Source of the DNA: Candidatus Gastranaerophilales bacterium | Lineage (GTDB): Bacteria; Cyanobacteriota; Vampirovibrionia; Gastranaerophilales; Gastranaerophilaceae | Direction: 5' to 3' | Length of the DNA: 64,000 nucleotides | Assembly: GCA_947589425.1 (NCBI GenBank) | Contig: CANQAV010000006.1 | Span: 24,011 to 88,010 of the forward strand | Shown here: positions 23,140-33,380 of the stretch, in pieces | Position numbering within the stretch: position 1 is the stretch's first letter | How the letters are laid out: every line of letters begins with the position of its first letter | Program-made: the position numbers and the translations under genes | The notes under the pieces: model-generated | The model's input: the letters and a program-made list of their open reading frames with translations, nothing else | What the model was told of the DNA's origin: nothing | Database searches by the model: none

Positions 23140-25617
23140 CTATATAAGTGTCTGAGGCTCAACTTCTTTTGTTGTAGATACTTCAATAATATCACCCTCT
23201 TGAATATCGTTAAATTTAGAGAATGATATACCGCATTCAAATCCTTCTTTGACTTCTTTAACGTCGTCTTTAAAGCGTTTAAGCTGGTCGATTTCGCCTT
23301 TAAATATTTCAACACCGTTTCTTAAAAGACGTGCGGTTTTGGAACGTACTATTTTACCTTCCGTTACGTAACAGCCTGCAATTTTTGTTGTTTTACCGAT
23401 AGTAAACACGGCTCTTACTTCGGCTTTACCTAATTCAACATCTTCAATTTCGGGAGAAAGAAGAGAAAGCATTGTTTTTTCGATATCTTCCAAAACCTGA
23501 TAGATGATATCGTATTTTTTGATTTTAACACCTTCTTTTTGGGCTGATAAAAGCGCATTCATATCTTCTTTTACCGTAAAACCGAGAATAATTGCATCAG
23601 ATGCGCTTGCTAACATAACATCTGCTTCCGATATATCGCCAACGCCAACGTGTACGATTTTTGGAACAACTTTAAGCGATTTAACGTTTTGAATGGCATG
23701 AGAAACAGCTTCCGCAGAGCCGTTGGTATTTGCTTTAATAATTAAATTCAAGTTAGTAACTTCGCTATCAGATACCATTGCTTCTTTTTGAACGTGTGCC
23801 GCCGTCATTGCTTCAAGTCTTGTTGAGCGCTCTTGCTGTTTTCTTTCCTGTACAATAGCTTTCATTATTTTTTCATTTTGAACAACTTCAAAGATATCGC
23901 CCGCCTGCGGTACTTCATTCAAGCCTAAAATTTCAACGGGAGTAGAAGGACCTGCCGTTCTGACACGTCTTCCCGAGTCATCTATCAGGGCTCTTACTTT
24001 ACCGCCTACCGTACCCGCAACGATTGAATCCGAAACTTTAAGAGTTCCGTTTTGAACAAGCATAGTAGCAACGGGGCCTTTTCCTTTATCAAGATTTGCT
24101 TCAATAATAACACCCGTTGCAGGACATTTTTCAACCGCTTTTAATTCCTGCATATCCGCAACAAGCAGAATATATTCCAACAGTTCATCAATACCTGTTT
24201 TTTGCAAAGCGGAAACGGGAACACAGATAGTTTCCCCGCCCCATTTTTCAGGGATAAGACCATGCTCTGTTAATTCCTGCATTACTTTATCGGGGTTTGC
24301 ATCGGGTTTATCAATTTTGTTAACAGCAACAATAATTGGAACACCTGCCGATTTTGCATGCGAAATACTTTCAATGGTTTGAGGCATAACACCGTCATCG
24401 GCAGCCACAACCAACACTGCAATATCGGTTGATTGAGCCCCTCTTAATCTCATCTGGGTAAATGCTTCATGACCCGGGGTGTCAATAAATACTATTTTCT
24501 TTTTATCAACCCAAACGGTATAAGCACCGATACTCTGGGTAATTCCGCCGACCTCGCTTTGAACTATTTTATGTTTTGAGGCTCTTATTGAATCAAGAAG
24601 AGTAGTTTTACCGTGGTCAACATGTCCCATAACCGTAACAACGGGAGCACGGCGAATAATGTCTTCTTCTTTTGCGTTTTGAAGATATTTGTTTACTTCT
24701 TCTTTTTCTTCTTCCGCTGCAATAAATGCATCTAAATCTTCTTCTAAAATTTCAAGTTCAAAATTTCTTGCAACTTTTTTTGCGGTTTCCGTGTCTATCG
24801 GAGTATTAACCGTAACCATAATGCCTTCAAGCATTAAAAACTTGATTATTTCGGCAGGTGTTTTTTTAATTTTGTTGCTCAGTTCACCAACCGTCATGGG
24901 TCTGTCTATAACAACCGATTTTACTTCTTCAACCGCCGCCGTTTCTTGAGTATGTTTTTTGTGCTTGTTTTGAACGGTTTTTTCAAGACTTATTCTTTCC
25001 TGTTCTTCTTCTTTATTGTTATAACCCCTTTCTTTCTTTTTCTTTTTATTTTGACGACCTTGGTTAACATACATATCCTGCGGGATAATATGTCTTTTTA
25101 TAGGCTGTTGAGGTCTTTGGGGTCTTTGTTCTTTCGGTTTTTTATCCTCTGAATTTTCTTCTCCTTTGGTCGGTTGGGGTTTAGAAAAATTCTTTCTGGT
25201 CATTGAAGGAAGACTGGACAGTTTATCGGTAGAATTTAGCGGGCGTGAAATCTTTTCTGCGGTTTTAGGTAAAGGTTTTTGAACATCCTGAATTTTTTTT
25301 GGAGTTTTTGTCAAATTTTGACTTGCGGGTCTGACGATTTCTAATTTAGAAACCATTTTAATTACGGGTCTTTTTTCTTCTTTAACTTCATTTTTGATTT
25401 CATTTTCGGGTTGTTTTTGTTTTTTTACAACAAAAGCCTTGGGTTTAACCGTCTGTTTTTTGGGCTCGGAATTGTACAAAGCTTTAATTTTGTCAACATA
25501 TCCGTCGCCAACGGTCGAACTGTGAGATTTCAAAGACAAACCCAAAGCCTCATTAGCCTTTTCAATGAGTTCTTTTGATGTTATATTCAATTCTTTTGCA
25601 AGTTCATGTACTCTCAT
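23140..25617 (-). CDS. infB: Translation initiation factor IF-2
   Basis: GTPase that places initiator tRNA. 825 aa: an N-terminal IF2_N helix-turn-helix, a Lys/Pro/Gln-rich linker (residues about 60-230), a second IF2_N, the G domain starting near residue 330 with GHVDHGKT, DTPGHEAF and NKIDK, then domains II-IV. nusA, often upstream, is absent; the next upstream gene is mgtC, 65 bases away. Confidence 0.97.
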   Translation of the reverse strand: MRVHELAKELNITSKELIEKANEALGLSLKSHSSTVGDGYVDKIKALYNSEPKKQTVKPKAFVVKKQKQPENEIKNEVKEEKRPVIKMVSKLEIVRPASQNLTKTPKKIQDVQKPLPKTAEKISRPLNSTDKLSSLPSMTRKNFSKPQPTKGEENSEDKKPKEQRPQRPQQPIKRHIIPQDMYVNQGRQNKKKKKERGYNNKEEEQERISLEKTVQNKHKKHTQETAAVEEVKSVVIDRPMTVGELSNKIKKTPAEIIKFLMLEGIMVTVNTPIDTETAKKVARNFELEILEEDLDAFIAAEEEKEEVNKYLQNAKEEDIIRRAPVVTVMGHVDHGKTTLLDSIRASKHKIVQSEVGGITQSIGAYTVWVDKKKIVFIDTPGHEAFTQMRLRGAQSTDIAVLVVAADDGVMPQTIESISHAKSAGVPIIVAVNKIDKPDANPDKVMQELTEHGLIPEKWGGETICVPVSALQKTGIDELLEYILLVADMQELKAVEKCPATGVIIEANLDKGKGPVATMLVQNGTLKVSDSIVAGTVGGKVRALIDDSGRRVRTAGPSTPVEILGLNEVPQAGDIFEVVQNEKIMKAIVQERKQQERSTRLEAMTAAHVQKEAMVSDSEVTNLNLIIKANTNGSAEAVSHAIQNVKSLKVVPKIVHVGVGDISEADVMLASASDAIILGFTVKEDMNALLSAQKEGVKIKKYDIIYQVLEDIEKTMLSLLSPEIEDVELGKAEVRAVFTIGKTTKIAGCYVTEGKIVRSKTARLLRNGVEIFKGEIDQLKRFKDDVKEVKEGFECGISFSKFNDIQEGDIIEVSTTKEVEPQTLI

Positions 25618-25682
25618 TTTTCACCAAATTCAAATCTATTAAATAAAATAACACAACCATACTTTTAAGTACAGTCATAATT

Positions 25683-26384
25683 TTAATCATGATATTCTCT
25701 AATCTCTATTGCATTAATACCTGTGATCGCTCTAAAGATATCATTGATATCCCTTAACGGTTTTTTTGTCGATATAATTGCGGAAAACTTAAGTTCCTCA
25801 TGGTTAATCAGTTTCTTATTAAATTTATAAATTTTATGAAAATTATTTTCAAAAATTTCTTGTATTTTTTCACATTCATCAATTGAAGCGGAAATTGTTA
25901 TTTCATAAATCGTGTAAAATATTTTTCTTTTAGAAAGTACATCTTTTTCAAGTTTTCTGATTAATATAAGAACTATTAGTGTTGCAAAAGATGCTATTAT
26001 TGCGGTCATATACTCTCCGCATCCGCACGACATACCGATTGCAGCACACATCCAAAGAGTTGCTGCGGTTGTAATGCCAAAAACCGTACTGCCATGGCGC
26101 ATAACCGTACCTGCACCGATAAAACCGATACCGGTTATTACCTGCGCCGCAATACGAGCGGGGTCATTTGTTCCGACAACACCTTCCGCTATATACATTT
26201 TAAAACCGTAAAGCGATAATATTGTAAACACACATGCTCCGACACAAACGAGTATATGTGTTCTAAGCCCCGCAAATTTACCCGTAAGCTCACGCTCAAT
26301 ACCGGGTATAAAAGAGAGCACAACTGCAAGAGTAATTCTGAATAAAATTACCAAATTTATATTAACATCAGATAAATCAATCAT
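25683..26384 (-). CDS. mgtC: MgtC/SapB family membrane protein
   Basis: 233 aa with about five membrane helices and a cytosolic C-terminal domain. The signature segments GIERELTGKFAGLRTHILV and ITGIGFIGAGTVMRHG define the MgtC family, which acts in magnesium limitation and intracellular fitness in pathogens; its biochemical role is debated. AAGGA precedes the ATG. It follows the Opp-type permeases by nine bases and is probably co-transcribed. Confidence 0.87.
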   Translation of the reverse strand: MIDLSDVNINLVILFRITLAVVLSFIPGIERELTGKFAGLRTHILVCVGACVFTILSLYGFKMYIAEGVVGTNDPARIAAQVITGIGFIGAGTVMRHGSTVFGITTAATLWMCAAIGMSCGCGEYMTAIIASFATLIVLILIRKLEKDVLSKRKIFYTIYEITISASIDECEKIQEIFENNFHKIYKFNKKLINHEELKFSAIISTKKPLRDINDIFRAITGINAIEIREYHD

Positions 26385-26393
26385 TCTAATTCC

Positions 26394-27464
26394 TTATTTA
26401 ATTGTTTTAGGGTCAAGTATATCTCTTATCTTATCCCCTAAAACGTTAAAAGACAAAACCGCAATAAAAATTAAAAATCCGGGAGTCAAAAGCCAGGGAC
26501 GATAAACAATATTTGCAAATTCCTGTGCCTCTCTTAGCATATTGCCCCAGCTTGCATCCGGAAGCTGTATACCCAATCCCAAAAAACTTAAACCCGATTC
26601 CGCCAAAATATATGAAGGAACGGATAATGTTATTGCAATAATTACATAACTTGAAGTTTGAGGAAGTATATGATTTAAAATCACTCTTTTTTTTGATGCA
26701 CCAACGGTTTCAATAGCTTTAACATAATCCTGCGTTTTAATAGATAGCACCATGCCCCTTATAACTCTTGAAAAACCCGCCCAGCCTATTAGCGCCAAAA
26801 TTGCCGTTATAAGAGCAAATCTTTGTTTTGAAGTCATATTTGAAGGGAGAATTGAAGCCAAGATTATAAGAAGATAAAAGCTTGGTATCGACATAATGGC
26901 TTCCGCTATTCTCATCATTACTTTATCAACAATTCCGCCGATATAACCTGAAATTCCGCCATATACCGCACCTATAGGGAAAGATATCAAAAGAGCCAAA
27001 AATCCGATTGTTAAAGAAATCTGCCCGCCGAAAAACAACCTTGAATATACATCATGCCCGTTTATGTCAGTTCCCAAAAGAAATAAATTACAATCTTTCG
27101 GCACCGAAAAAAGGTGTATATCGGTATTAATAAACCCCAAAAGTTTATATTTATACCCATGTGAAAAAAACTTTACGGGATATTTTTTTAATCTGTCCTG
27201 CTTGTATTCAATATTAAGCGTATCTTTATTAAAAGTTTTAATATAGTTATATGTGTAAGGTTTAACTATTTTATTTTCAGGGCTTATTATATAAACATTG
27301 CTTGGAGGCTGATATGACAATTTGCGGTTTGAATATGTCATGGGATATACGGCAAAAAAATCCGCAAATAAAATAAAAAGATACATAATAACAAGCACCC
27401 AAAGAGCAAAATAGGGGATTTTATCTTTTTTAATTTTATTAAAAAACGAAATTATATTCTGCAT
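26394..27464 (-). CDS. ABC transporter permease, OppC/DppC type
   Basis: 356-aa inner-membrane permease with an extended N-terminus containing one helix and a roughly 90-residue periplasmic part. It has the EAA loop ETVGASKKRVILNHILPQ and the family end segment DASWGNMLREAQEF. It forms a TAATG overlap with the OppB-type gene and presumably dimerises with its product. No binding protein or ATPase is adjacent, so the ligand (peptide or nickel class) is open. Confidence 0.88.
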   Translation of the reverse strand: MQNIISFFNKIKKDKIPYFALWVLVIMYLFILFADFFAVYPMTYSNRKLSYQPPSNVYIISPENKIVKPYTYNYIKTFNKDTLNIEYKQDRLKKYPVKFFSHGYKYKLLGFINTDIHLFSVPKDCNLFLLGTDINGHDVYSRLFFGGQISLTIGFLALLISFPIGAVYGGISGYIGGIVDKVMMRIAEAIMSIPSFYLLIILASILPSNMTSKQRFALITAILALIGWAGFSRVIRGMVLSIKTQDYVKAIETVGASKKRVILNHILPQTSSYVIIAITLSVPSYILAESGLSFLGLGIQLPDASWGNMLREAQEFANIVYRPWLLTPGFLIFIAVLSFNVLGDKIRDILDPKTIK

Positions 27465-28429
27465 TAAACCCTCACTCTCGGGTCAGTTAATTTAAGAAGA
27501 ATATCAGCTAAAATATTGCCTGCAATAAGCATAAAAGCACCAATCATAAGGCTTGCCATAACAAGATTGATATCTGACTGCATAACCGCTTCTAAAATTA
27601 GTTTTCCAAGCCCCGGATATTGAAATACATACTCTGTTAAAGCGGCTCCCGACAACAATCCCGCAAATTCAAACCCCAAAAGAGTAATAATCGGATTTAG
27701 GGCATTTCTTAAAGCGTGTTTTATAATAACCTTATTTTTTGACAATCCTTTGGCATAAGCGAATTTAACATATTCCGAATTTAGTACATCCAGTAAATTT
27801 GCTCTCATTTGACGTGCGAGAGAAGAAAGAGAAATTGTTGTTAAAACAAAAACGGGAAGGGCTAAATGCCACAATATATCAACTATTTTTGCAAACAAAC
27901 TCATTTCATTAAAATTAACGCTCTCAAGTCCGCCCATTGGAAAAAGTCCCGTGTATCTTGCAAACAAAAGCATTAATATGGCAAAAAAGAAAGATGGTAT
28001 TGCCATACCGATACTTGACAAAAGAGTAAGCATCCTGTCAAAAAAGGAATTATAATTTATTGCCGCAATTACCCCTAAAGGAATTGCAATAATCCAGCTG
28101 AAAAATATAACAAATACGGAAAGTAAAAGCGTATTTAAAATCCTTCCTTTAATTTTTGTCGATACTTTTGTGTTATCCGTACAGTATCCCATATTTCCTT
28201 TGAGAAAATTCTTGAGCCATAAACCGTATTGAACAATTATTGGTTTATCAAGCCCAAGCCTTTGGGTTTCTTTTTGGATTGTTTCCTGACTTATTGAAGG
28301 GTTAAGTTTTAATTGCGCCAAAGGGTCAACCGGAGACAAGCGTATCAAAAAGAAGCTTATTAAAGACACAATAAACAATATCGGAACTGCGCTCAACAGT
28401 CTTTTTAAAATGTAAACCCAAGTACTCAT
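27464..28429 (-). CDS. ABC transporter permease, OppB/DppB type
   Basis: 321-aa permease with six membrane helices. The OppB signature is visible: YILKRLLSAVPILFIVSLISF at the N-terminus, DPLAQL, the EAA loop (YAKGLSKNKVIIKHALRNALNP) and EYVFQYPGLG. It translates into the partner permease through the TAATG overlap. Confidence 0.88.
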   Translation of the reverse strand: MSTWVYILKRLLSAVPILFIVSLISFFLIRLSPVDPLAQLKLNPSISQETIQKETQRLGLDKPIIVQYGLWLKNFLKGNMGYCTDNTKVSTKIKGRILNTLLLSVFVIFFSWIIAIPLGVIAAINYNSFFDRMLTLLSSIGMAIPSFFFAILMLLFARYTGLFPMGGLESVNFNEMSLFAKIVDILWHLALPVFVLTTISLSSLARQMRANLLDVLNSEYVKFAYAKGLSKNKVIIKHALRNALNPIITLLGFEFAGLLSGAALTEYVFQYPGLGKLILEAVMQSDINLVMASLMIGAFMLIAGNILADILLKLTDPRVRV

Positions 28430-28475
28430 AACACCATAATCCTACATCAAAAAACATTGAAATATATTAGCCGGT

Positions 28476-30068
28476 TTAGTTAAAAAGATTATTTAATCTT
28501 TCCTGAATATCAAGAGGATCAATTTCATTTGTTATATTATTGACATCCATTGCCTGCTGATAATATTTTGCAGCTTCAATGTTTTCATTTTTAAGCGCAT
28601 AACATCTGCCGAGGTTGTAATATGCCAATGCATAACTTGGATTATACGAAACAGCTTTATTAAAGCAGTCAATTGCATCTTGAATTTTAACCAAATCATC
28701 AAGGTATATTACGCCCAAATTATTATATGCAATATCATACGTAGGGTCGAATTTCAAAGAAAGTTTATATTCTTTAATTGCTTCATCCAAATCTCCCAAA
28801 CCCCAATACAGATAACCCAAATTACAGTGAATTTTAGAATTGTTCGGCTGTAATTCAAGTGCTCTTCTGTAAACAATAAGAGCATTTTTATAATCTTCAT
28901 TATCATAAAATGCGCTTCCCAAAGAAATATAAACATCAATCTCTTTCGGATTAAGTACATTTGCCGTTTGATAGTTTGCAATTGCACTATCGGTATTTTT
29001 AATTGTATTTTGTTGAATGAAGCCTAAAGTTTGAGCGACAATACTTGTCCATTCTTTTCTGGGGTTTATGGTAATTGCAGCCTGATAGTGAGAAACGGCT
29101 TGTTCCATTTCACCTTTCCAAAGATATAAGTCCGCTAAATTATAGTGCAAAAGCGCATCATAAGGACGAATTTTAATATATTTGTTGTAATATTTAATTG
29201 CATTATCAAAATCCTGCATTTCATTATATGCAAGAACAATTCCCGAATATGCCGCATACATAAGAGGGTCCATAAATAATGCGGTTCTATATTCATCAAT
29301 TGCCTCTTCCAAACGACCCGCACGCCTGTATGCATCACCCAAGGTACAATATAAAGCCGCAAACCCGGGCATTTTTTCTATCGCATCATTATAACACTGA
29401 AAGCCTCTTTCAATATCCCCTTGTGCAATATAGCTGTCTGCTTGTATTATAGTCGGAATAACGGTAAGCCATTTAATTTTGTTTTTTAAATCATTAATTG
29501 CTTCCGCATCAAACGGAAGAGTTAAATACGAAAGAATTAATTCCGTAAACGCACCAAAACGCATTTTTATATTTTTGAAATAAAGAGCATTCATCAATCG
29601 TGATTTTGCATAATGCATTCTGGATGAGCGCAATAATGAATGTTTAAGTGCCAAATCAATATATGTAAGTGCATCTTGATATCTTTCTTTCTTTTTAAAA
29701 CAATTAGATATCATATAATAACACTGAGCAATATTGCCTTTTTTATCAACCGCTATATTAAAATAGTTAATAGCTCTGTCCAGCTCGCCCTTATAATAAA
29801 GCGCCAAGCCTATCTTATAATTAATTTCGCCGTTATCAATAAGCACTTCTGCCGCTTTTTGATATTCGGTAATTGCTTCATCAATATACTGTTCTCTTTT
29901 ATAAATATCCAAATGCCAATCAAGATATAAATCGCCCAGTCTTATGTGTAAATTTGTATCGCCCGGCTCGTTTAAAAGCAGGCTTTGACAATATTCGATT
30001 GCTTCTTGTATAGAGCCTTTTTTTGCTATTTCGTGTATTTTTTTATCAATTTTTTTAATATCTTCCAA
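28476..30068 (-). CDS. Tetratricopeptide-repeat protein
   Basis: 530 aa made almost wholly of TPR units (for example EAIDEYRTALFMDPLMYAAY and AIDCFNKAVSYNPSYALAYY), at least ten by eye. There is no signal peptide, so it is probably cytosolic. The start is a TTG with TTGGAG five bases upstream. TPR arrays mediate protein-protein contacts; no partner is indicated. Confidence 0.82.
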   Translation of the reverse strand: MEDIKKIDKKIHEIAKKGSIQEAIEYCQSLLLNEPGDTNLHIRLGDLYLDWHLDIYKREQYIDEAITEYQKAAEVLIDNGEINYKIGLALYYKGELDRAINYFNIAVDKKGNIAQCYYMISNCFKKKERYQDALTYIDLALKHSLLRSSRMHYAKSRLMNALYFKNIKMRFGAFTELILSYLTLPFDAEAINDLKNKIKWLTVIPTIIQADSYIAQGDIERGFQCYNDAIEKMPGFAALYCTLGDAYRRAGRLEEAIDEYRTALFMDPLMYAAYSGIVLAYNEMQDFDNAIKYYNKYIKIRPYDALLHYNLADLYLWKGEMEQAVSHYQAAITINPRKEWTSIVAQTLGFIQQNTIKNTDSAIANYQTANVLNPKEIDVYISLGSAFYDNEDYKNALIVYRRALELQPNNSKIHCNLGYLYWGLGDLDEAIKEYKLSLKFDPTYDIAYNNLGVIYLDDLVKIQDAIDCFNKAVSYNPSYALAYYNLGRCYALKNENIEAAKYYQQAMDVNNITNEIDPLDIQERLNNLFN

Positions 30069-30137
30069 AGTTACTCCAAATTTCTAGCATTTTGATGAAA
30101 ATAACATTTTGCGTATATGATGATTTTAAAATATTTT

Positions 30138-30701
30138 TTATTTTTTAGCAAATATCTGTTTTTCGCTATATATTTCATCACATTTTATGTCATGTTTTTC
30201 CTGAATAAACTTATCCGACACAAGAGCAGACGGAATTACTATTATCTTTTTTGCCCCGGGATTATATTTTGCAAAAAATTTATCGTAACAGCCTTTTCCT
30301 CTGCCCAATCTGTATTTTTCAAAATTTGCATAAAGAGCGGGGACATATATAATATCTAAAATATCGGGATTTACCGATTTTGTATTCGGATACATAATCC
30401 CGTATTTATCCTTAATGAAATCGCAATCATCAGTGTATGCACAAAAAACCATATCCGACAAAATACATTTTGGAAAATAAAATGTCTTGTCTTTAATTTT
30501 AAGAAGGGGAAGCAAATTTATTTCGCCCCTTAACGGATAGTATATTGCAACATGTTTTGAATTTTTAAATTCAAAGGAATTAATAATTTTTTGCACTATA
30601 ATTTCCGAAATTTTATTCGTTTGTTTTGTGTTCGATAAAATTTCTCTTTGTTTTAAGGCATATTTTCTTAATTCATTTTTATTATTAATTAAATTTAACA
30701 T
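30138..30701 (-). CDS. 5-formyltetrahydrofolate cyclo-ligase
   Basis: 187-aa enzyme of one-carbon metabolism that converts 5-formyl-THF to 5,10-methenyl-THF using ATP. The N-terminal LRKYALKQREIL and the ATP/folate loop LGRGKGCYDKFF (family consensus GRGGGYYD) are present. It follows the HIT gene with a three-base gap. Confidence 0.88.
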   Translation of the reverse strand: MLNLINNKNELRKYALKQREILSNTKQTNKISEIIVQKIINSFEFKNSKHVAIYYPLRGEINLLPLLKIKDKTFYFPKCILSDMVFCAYTDDCDFIKDKYGIMYPNTKSVNPDILDIIYVPALYANFEKYRLGRGKGCYDKFFAKYNPGAKKIIVIPSALVSDKFIQEKHDIKCDEIYSEKQIFAKK

Positions 30702-30703
30702 AG

Positions 30704-31012
30704 TTAATTTGCAAGTATGTGTATATGAAGGTGATCAACTTCCTGTCCCGCACCTTTACCTGTATTTATTTGAAGTCTGAAATCTTTAATACCTTCTTTT
30801 GCATTTATTTTTTTAATCGCATCGAACATGTTTTTAATAAGCATATTATCATCAACTTCATTTAAAGATTTTACATGTACTTTCGGAATAACAAGGATAT
30901 GCTTTTTTGCTTTAGGATTAATGTCATTTATCGCAAAACAGGTTTCATCTTCATAAACAAATTTTGAAGGAATTTCTTTGTTTAAAATTTTACAAAATAT
31001 ACAATCACTCAT
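30704..31012 (-). CDS. HIT-family nucleotide-binding protein
   Basis: 102 aa with CIFCKILNKEIP at the N-terminus and the histidine triad HLHIH near the C-terminus. It belongs to the HinT branch (purine phosphoramidate hydrolases). AAGGAGG lies seven bases before the ATG. It is the first gene of a two-gene unit with the folate cyclo-ligase. Confidence 0.92.
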   Translation of the reverse strand: MSDCIFCKILNKEIPSKFVYEDETCFAINDINPKAKKHILVIPKVHVKSLNEVDDNMLIKNMFDAIKKINAKEGIKDFRLQINTGKGAGQEVDHLHIHILAN

Positions 31013-31091
31013 AATTGCCTCCTTACTATAATGATATTATAATTTAAATATTAAGTTTTACACAAATATTTTGTTTCACAAAAATGCATAC

Positions 31092-31097
31092 TATAAT
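31092..31097 (+). promoter_or_regulatory. Probable -10 box, leaderless
   Basis: A perfect TATAAT ends seven bases before the ATG at 31105, with no Shine-Dalgarno sequence. Confidence 0.5.
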
Positions 31098-31104
31098 ATA
31101 AATT

Positions 31105-32226
31105 ATGAAAGAAAAAATAAAAAAATTTTTTTCATTTTTACTGTTAATGATTTTTATGAATTTACAGTACTCAATTTGCGCACCCATTTCAGGTCATGTA
31201 CAAAAAGACGATGAAAATTCAAAAACTCTTGACAGTAAACTTTTTACCGGAGAAATTGAAAAGCTTGATACGCATGATGTCATAAATTTAACCGTATCAC
31301 AGGTACTAAGCTCAGGATACACTCTTGAAGGAGATGAATTTTTTGCCGAAGTCACATCTGACGTTGAATCGGAAAAAGGAATTATATTACCGGCAGGCAC
31401 AATTGTACACGGTATGGTTAAGGTAATCGGCAATCCTAAAAATATCGGCAGAGACGGCTGGGTAAATGTTGATTTTGATTATATGGTAACACCTGATGGC
31501 AGAGAAATCCCCATTCAGGCAAGTCTTACAACAAAAGATAATCCCGTAAAAGGAAGCGCAAAAGCCGTTGCAACGGGTGCGGGCTATACGCTTCTGGGCG
31601 GTGTTGCAGGAGGTTTTTTGGCGCTTAATACTCTGGGGCTTGGCGCTGCGGTTGCATCAAACGGATATACTCTTGCAGGCGGTGCTGCAATAGGAGGTGC
31701 TATAGGACTTACGGCGGCAATCATAAGAAAAGGGGACGGTTTTATGATAAAACCGGGTGACGAACTTAAAATCAAAGTCGAAAATAATATTGATATGCCT
31801 GTTTTTTCCAAAGATGCATTCAGACAGGAAGAACTCCTGCTTGACGGATTAAAGGTAAAAATTAATTCGGTAAAACTTGAAAAAGACCCATTTGGCGAAG
31901 AAAACACCATAACGCTTCAATTGGCGGTTGATAACTATACTGACTACACTTTCTCCACATTTGATATTGCACTGATAAGCAACACCGAACAGGCATTTTA
32001 CCCAAGTCCCTTTGGGGATACTTCTTTGTGGTTTAAAACAATTTCGCCCGGCGACAGGGTAGTGGGAAAGCTTTCTTTTAGCGTTAACGACAAAAAAGCA
32101 AAACATTGGCTTGTATTTTATGACAGAAAAACAAAAAAACCTCTTGCAAAATATTCAATAGATAATGCAAAAAATGACCTTAAAGAATTATCAAAAAACA
32201 ACACAAAAAAACACAAAAAAATTTAA
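31105..32226 (+). CDS. Exported protein with glycine-zipper segment, function unknown
   Basis: 373 aa with a signal peptide (hydrophobic core residues 9-20). A beta-rich N-terminal domain contains ILPAGTIVHGMVKVIGNP, reminiscent of TrbI/VirB10-like or SH3-type envelope modules. Residues about 160-205 form glycine-zipper helices (GYTLLGGVAGGFLAL; GGAAIGGAIGLTAAI) that may insert in a membrane. The C-terminal part resembles an immunoglobulin-like fold with paired beta strands and ends in a very basic Lys-rich tail. I do not recognise a named family. Confidence 0.6.
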   Translation: MKEKIKKFFSFLLLMIFMNLQYSICAPISGHVQKDDENSKTLDSKLFTGEIEKLDTHDVINLTVSQVLSSGYTLEGDEFFAEVTSDVESEKGIILPAGTIVHGMVKVIGNPKNIGRDGWVNVDFDYMVTPDGREIPIQASLTTKDNPVKGSAKAVATGAGYTLLGGVAGGFLALNTLGLGAAVASNGYTLAGGAAIGGAIGLTAAIIRKGDGFMIKPGDELKIKVENNIDMPVFSKDAFRQEELLLDGLKVKINSVKLEKDPFGEENTITLQLAVDNYTDYTFSTFDIALISNTEQAFYPSPFGDTSLWFKTISPGDRVVGKLSFSVNDKKAKHWLVFYDRKTKKPLAKYSIDNAKNDLKELSKNNTKKHKKI

Positions 32227-32267
32227 AAAAGTGGCAAATTTGAATTTTGCAGTGTTTTTATAAATAT

Positions 32268-33335
32268 ATGCAGACCTTTGACGTAAAAAATGCATTAAAA
32301 TCTAACAGGCAGATGTACAAAAAATTTACTTTGCAAAATATCGACACCGCAAAGAACTTTTTGTCATACGCAAATACTTCCTCAAAACCTGAAACAGAAT
32401 ATTATAATGACCCGAAGAAAAAGAAAAAAGGCAAAATATTTAAATTTTCCGTGCTTGCCGTTTCAATAATTACAATAGGAACGCTTCTTTTGAAAGGTAA
32501 GGCATCAAAACCGTTAAATGAAGCCCTTGAAAAATTTAACATTAAAGATTTAAAAGAGCTTGATTTGGGACATAAATTTTCAAATTTTATAAGCAACGTC
32601 GTTAATGTAAAAGATGACATAAACGACAGATGTATGGCAAAATTTAAAGATATTCCCGTTCTCAATTTCCCGACAAAAGTCGCTCAATGGATTAAAGGTG
32701 TTTACAAAAAAGGGATTTCTTCCGCCATGAAACCAAAATATGAAAATGCGTTTAATTCTCTTAAAAAAGCGGGATATAACGGTGAATTAATCGAATTTGA
32801 CAAGTGGTATGAAAATATTAACAACGCCTTTTATCAAAGATTTCAGCTAAAAGATAACAGAATAACAAACAATCTTTTTAATAAAAATTTCTTTAAAACA
32901 ATGAGTTCTTCAAATATTGCGGACGGAAAAATTAAAGATATTATTGAACACGAACTTATTAAGACACCCGAAAACGCATCAGAAGCACTTCAGAAAGCAA
33001 TTAAAGAATATAACGGAGTACAGCATATACTTCTGCCAAAATTAAGAGATGTTAACTGCGGAAGCGCAATAACCGACTTGTTTACAATTATTGCTTCAAT
33101 AGGCGGTTTATCGGCTGCAGCTGTTACTGCCGATAATAAAGAAGAAAGAAAATCGATTTTAATTGATTTCGGTATTCCACTTTTAACAACACTTGGCGCT
33201 ACAACATTTGCAACCGTCAAGTGTATAAGCGGTGCCCGTTCGCTTCTTTTTGGTCTTGCAACGGGTCAAATCGCAAAACTTGCCGCTAAAAAAATAAATC
33301 AAACAAGCGAAAACAAAAAAGAAATAATTACATAA
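32268..33335 (+). CDS. Unrecognised protein with membrane segments
   Basis: 355 aa from the ATG at 32268; an open extension from 32247 has no support. One hydrophobic helix is near residues 65-80 after a Lys-rich stretch, and others are near 255-275 and 295-325 (IPLLTTLGATTFATVKCISGA). The rest is predicted helical and polar. I see no catalytic motif. It ends in a strong bidirectional terminator. Confidence 0.55.
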   Translation: MQTFDVKNALKSNRQMYKKFTLQNIDTAKNFLSYANTSSKPETEYYNDPKKKKKGKIFKFSVLAVSIITIGTLLLKGKASKPLNEALEKFNIKDLKELDLGHKFSNFISNVVNVKDDINDRCMAKFKDIPVLNFPTKVAQWIKGVYKKGISSAMKPKYENAFNSLKKAGYNGELIEFDKWYENINNAFYQRFQLKDNRITNNLFNKNFFKTMSSSNIADGKIKDIIEHELIKTPENASEALQKAIKEYNGVQHILLPKLRDVNCGSAITDLFTIIASIGGLSAAAVTADNKEERKSILIDFGIPLLTTLGATTFATVKCISGARSLLFGLATGQIAKLAAKKINQTSENKKEIIT

Positions 33336-33368
33336 AAAAATGCGCATCTTAAACGATGCGCATTTTTT
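33336..33368 (+). terminator. Bidirectional intrinsic terminator
   Basis: The stem TGCGCATC/GATGCGCA, extended by A and T runs on both sides, has a six-base loop. It serves the upstream membrane protein and the convergent ferredoxin gene. Confidence 0.85.
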
Positions 33369-33380
33369 ATAAATTAATTG

